Positions 60,737 to 64,000 of a stretch of 64,000 nucleotides of DNA are shown here, one piece after another. Position 1 is the stretch's first letter, and each line of letters starts with the position of its first letter. Both the position numbers and the translations under genes were made by a program. Origin of the DNA: Martensiomyces pterosporus. Lineage: Eukaryota > Kickxellomycota > Kickxellomycetes > Kickxellales > Kickxellaceae. The notes beneath the pieces are model-generated. The model made no database searches. It saw only the letters and a list, made by a program, of their open reading frames with translations, and was not told where the DNA came from. The stretch lies in contig MU603959.1 in NCBI GenBank assembly GCA_025201845.1, positions 100,784 through 164,783 of the forward strand. The letters run 5' to 3'.

Positions 60737-61309
60737 TTCTGTTAATTATTGCAGCATTTATATCTTGGGTGTGAGAGTGTGTGGTGTAGGAATCTTTTGG
60801 GCAAATAGAGCAGGCGCGCCTTTGCCACGAAGGAATGCTCTCACAGTTATAAACACACCCTGGTGCTGATGCGGGAACAGATGACACTGCTCTCCTGTAG
60901 ACAAGAGCGTGATTCAGCATAATGTAAGACGCGCATGTGTGCACATCAGCCTCCCAGCAAATGCAGATTCTATTGCTCTCGCAGCTTTTGCATAGCACCA
61001 CCAAAAGGGTCTCTCCACCGTTCATGCATTTGTGCAATGCCGTCTTCTTCGTAGGTATATGTTGATTAACAGAACCTTTCTTTAACTTTTAATAATAGAA
61101 AACTATCTAAAAGGAAGAGCTTATTTTTCTTTATCGTGAACAGAGCAGGAAGACAGATCCGGAAGAGAGCGGAAGTGAAAGCATGCCACTGCCTGCTATT
61201 GTCGAAGGAAGGAATTTGATGTCGAGTGAGCAAGTTGACATCCTAGCAACAGAGACTATAGCCTCAATCGTCCTCTCTCCTCTTTTCAATTACGCACATG
61301 CTGCGTGCC

Positions 61310-61758
61310 CTAGAAGTAGGTGAAGAGGAGTGCACCGGCGACGAGCGCGGATCCAAGCGAGATTGCGTTGCTGGCAGCACCGTTGACCACAGTCTCGGTG
61401 ACAGTGACATCAGCGCCGGCGTTCTGGACAATAGTGGCAGGCTGGACAACTGCAGGCTGGACAATGGCTGGCTGGCCTACAAACGCATATCCAGTATGCA
61501 GTTTTGTGAGTCGCAGCAAGACATGCGCACGCTCTTTTAGTAGCCACAATCCACAAAACATTGTTGTAATGAGCGCAGTGGCCCTGCTGTTAGACAGACG
61601 AACTGATATTATGTTCTGTGCTTACCATACGGGGCGTACTGGCCGTACTGGGGAGCGTTGGCGGTAGTGTAGTATTTCTGGTGGTTGCCATCAGCTGGGG
61701 CGCTGTTGGCAGAGGCGAGGGCAGCGGAGGCAGCGAGAATGGCAACGAGGGACTGCAT
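61310..61758 (-). CDS. Small GPI-anchored or cell-surface protein, two exons
   Basis: Exons 61626-61758 and 61310-61476, joined across GTAAGC...TTTGTAG (149 bp), give 99 residues. The start MQSLVAILAASAALASA is a clear signal peptide. A mature Tyr/Gln-rich segment (QYGQYAPYG) follows, then a QPA-hydrophobic-V repeat (QPAIVQPAVVQPATIVQ). The C-terminus NGAASNAISLGSALVAGALLFTYF has small residues before a hydrophobic tail, as in GPI-attachment signals, so the mature chain is about 60 residues. It is probably a cell-wall or surface protein. No homologue recognised. The 3' part lies in an AT/GC-mixed region with no neighbour within 890 bp on the 5' side. Confidence 0.75.
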
Positions 61759-62648
61759 GGTTTGGAAAAGATTAGGTGTAGTAGCGGCGCCTGCTCAGGT
61801 TGTTTTGATAGCAACGGGGGATGTAAGTGGATTGCGCTGAAGTGGAAGCTGAACTGAAGCACGATGATTGTGATGAGGTGAAGGAGGACGATGGCAGAAA
61901 ACCATTCGGCTTTTATGCCCCTGGCACCCACACACTAAAAGCCGATGCCTCGCTAGATGTCTGATACTAGAAACAAATGTGTGCACCTTGTTTCTTGTAA
62001 ATCAGGTCTTGGCTGCACTTGCGGCTGCAGCTTAGACTGCTTGCTGACGCACCTGCACATCGATCAGCGGTGTGACTTTTGTAGCAACGCACATCAACCA
62101 CATGCAAAACAAAGGCGGTAAGGAAAAACACGTCCGTCCCAGGGGTGATGTGCAAACCGATCAACATGTGTGATCGAGGAGACCCAGACCTCAATTTTAA
62201 AGTGTGGGCACATATTGCGCGTATCAACTGCCATGTTTGAGCATCCCACGCCACGTCCGCTCATTGTGGCCAGATGCAGCAGCGTGTGAAGTAGGGGAAG
62301 TGGAGGAATAAACAGCAGCAAAGAAATTCTGCGGTGGAATAGCCTGTGCACGTGACATGTGCGCCTACAGAGGTTACAGCGACATCGCCTCTTGACCCAG
62401 TAGCACTCGCTGCATTGCGCTACACACAATATAGTTGTTTGGCTATGGTAGCTCGGGGAGGGATGATGACGACACCACCCGCCATCAGAAGCTGCCAGCT
62501 CTCTTCAGCATATAAAAACCTCGCTGGCCTAGACCTCGCCCCGTTTCATCGCCCTAATTATTCTTTTCTTTTGTAAATTTCCACACATATTTTCTTCGCC
62601 CTTTGCTTCCCCGCACACAAAACAGAGTATTCGAGGTCATTTCTCGTC
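61759..62648. other. Bidirectional intergenic region
   Basis: About 890 bp between the divergent GPI-type gene and the third B12D-like gene, with no supported coding sequence. The TATA at 62511 belongs to the latter. Confidence 0.5.
62511..62518 (+). promoter_or_regulatory. TATA box of the third B12D-like gene
   Basis: TATAAAAA, 138 bp before the ATG at 62649, followed by a pyrimidine-rich leader. Confidence 0.65.
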
Positions 62649-62807
62649 ATGAAGCATATTCTATTCCGCCTGGGCAATCTTGCATTTACCCGCGAAGCCG
62701 CGCCATTCCTTAGCGCAATCACTCTTGTTGGCGCATTTGGCATCTTTACTGGCCTCCACCACCTGCAAAGCCCCGACATCCGTCACCATGCCAGCAGGAA
62801 TCACTGA
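62649..62807 (+). CDS. Small B12D/NDUFA4 (MLRQ)-like mitochondrial protein, copy 3
   Basis: 52 residues, ATG 62649 to TGA 62805-62807. The sequence begins MKHILFRLGNLAFTREAAPF. A membrane segment (LSAITLVGAFGIFTGLHHL) follows and a short basic tail (QSPDIRHHASRNH). It shares FRxGxLAFTR(D/E)AAP with copy 2 at 34397-34606 and the helix-LRxPx-type ending with copy 1. It is 28 kb from the other pair, with its own TATA at 62511. A member of the same small family with a single membrane helix, likely mitochondrial. Confidence 0.7.
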   Translation: MKHILFRLGNLAFTREAAPFLSAITLVGAFGIFTGLHHLQSPDIRHHASRNH

Positions 62808-64000
62808 GGTCTTGATCAGTGTTGAAGGCACAGCACCAGGATGTCTTAGAGATATTTAGCAGCGTGTTTATTTACAATCTCATCAATAAGAAAGCCTGCT
62901 CTCCCATGTAAGCTAGCCTTCATTAAATGTCCAGTCTGTGGTCTCCAAGCTCGATATGATAGTAGATTGCTCATGAAAGAATCTGCATTGAATCAAAACT
63001 CTTGCCCCCAGCGACGAAGGATGCCCCTAGCCACCCTTACCACGAAGCTATGGGCAGGCTGCGATGAACAAGCCATGTTTTGTGGCATATGAATACATCT
63101 AACATAGCCACTATGTTATCGCAGTATCTGCAGCGCTTTCACAGCGTACTTTCATATAAGACATCCCAATTCATGAACTAACCAGCAATGCAGCATAGCA
63201 ACTACCAACCAGTGCGACATTTATGTGAGTATTTCTCTTTATGTAAAACACACCACGCACTGGCTCAACTGAGGTCATTTATACAGGTATTGACGCACAT
63301 ATTACTTGCTGAAGGGCTGACAACGGAAATATCCATGTTACCTAGATTTTGAGAACACAACTTTAGTAAAATGCATAAGTAGACGCACACGCGGCAGCAA
63401 ATACTACCTTGGTTAGCTGACACATGCACCACTGCCACTGCTGGGGCGGCACTGGCAAGACACGACGCTGTGGCAGCTGCAGCAGCCTCTACACCTGCTC
63501 CGCGGATGCAGAGCACCAGGTGTCTGAATAGCAGTGCACCGAGTAGCAGCGGTAGCGAGAACGAGGAGTCCCTGCAGCAGCTACATACTTGCCGCTGGGC
63601 TGAGTCATGAACAGCGAGGGGATGCAGCAGCGTTCCTCTCACGGCTTCAGCGGCGCTGGCATAACTGGATGGCGTGCTGTTTCGATGTAGCACCGCGTGT
63701 GGCAGACACCAACGCTGAGCACTGGAGCGAAAAGAGAAAAGATGAGCGCACCAGCTGGTGCGGGAAGGCAGAAAGAAAAAAAAGACAGGAGCAACGGAGG
63801 GTGCTCCAGACGAGGCAGAGGCAAGGGATAGCAAGCGGAGAACGGAGGCAGGAGGAATGTTAGATAGTGAGGCAGGGTGGCCGTGCAGACTGTAGGGGTG
63901 TACTTATAAATAGATGTATTGCTAACAAGGAAACCACTACTCTACTGTGGCGGCCTCCCTGCTTTTATGCCAGGAGAACTTCTGCGCCTTGGCGGACTCC
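62808..64000. other. Gene-poor end of window, no gene seen
   Basis: AT-richer than most of the window. Open frames overlap on both strands without recognisable domains. A gene beyond the window end could begin just outside. Confidence 0.45.

Overview
This is a fungal nuclear genome segment. Many genes are recognisably fungal: ARG2 and ARG7 of the mitochondrial acetyl-glutamate pathway, PET117, TRM10, IFA38-type ketoacyl reductase, SAC6 fimbrin, ITT1-type RBR ligase, and a rhodanese-linked tyrosine phosphatase. Introns are few and short (57 to 305 bp where I can place them), with GTAAGT-like donors. TATA boxes lie about 100 to 150 bp before several ATGs. Moderately high GC, a lone F-box/LRR-like protein and low-complexity proteins fit an early-diverging fungus, perhaps Kickxellomycotina. 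That placement is inference and was not tested. Many long open frames start at non-ATG codons, so starts given here were re-chosen at ATG or at splice sites where possible.

Layout. 1-6161: no convincing gene, several hairpins. 6162-7607: FCP1-like phosphatase on the minus strand. 7608-12066: second gene-poor stretch with palindromes. 12067-15297: BED-finger/AT-hook gene and an HpcH/HpaI-aldolase-like gene. 16282-20987: tyrosine phosphatase with rhodanese-like N-terminus. 21342-26847: ARG7, LisH-WD40 protein, PET117, TRM10. 27035-32921: RPA-C/DDIAS-like protein, Nudix hydrolase, degenerate SDR, IFA38. 34092-34606: two tail-to-tail small B12D/MLRQ-like genes; a third lies at 62649. 35316-39641: fimbrin and ITT1, divergent. 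41090-47652: ARG2 and a TBC RabGAP. 49142-53741: HXXXD acyltransferase, tRNA-Ala, FAAH-like amidase. 53833-60736: PY-motif protein, 7TM-RGS protein, F-box-like protein, PY-motif membrane protein. 61310-61758: GPI-type surface protein. 62808-64000: no gene seen.

How genes relate. ARG7 and ARG2 supply acetyl-glutamate for arginine synthesis in mitochondria. PET117 and the three B12D-like proteins point to the respiratory chain. The 7TM-RGS protein and the tyrosine phosphatase are signalling genes. Fimbrin and the RabGAP serve actin and membrane traffic. I see no co-directional cluster resembling a metabolite cluster or a defence system. The most unusual items are the B12D-like triplet, enzyme-family members with altered catalytic residues (FCP1-like, aldolase-like, SDR), a 5-nt first exon in IFA38, and an RPA-C/DDIAS-like protein.
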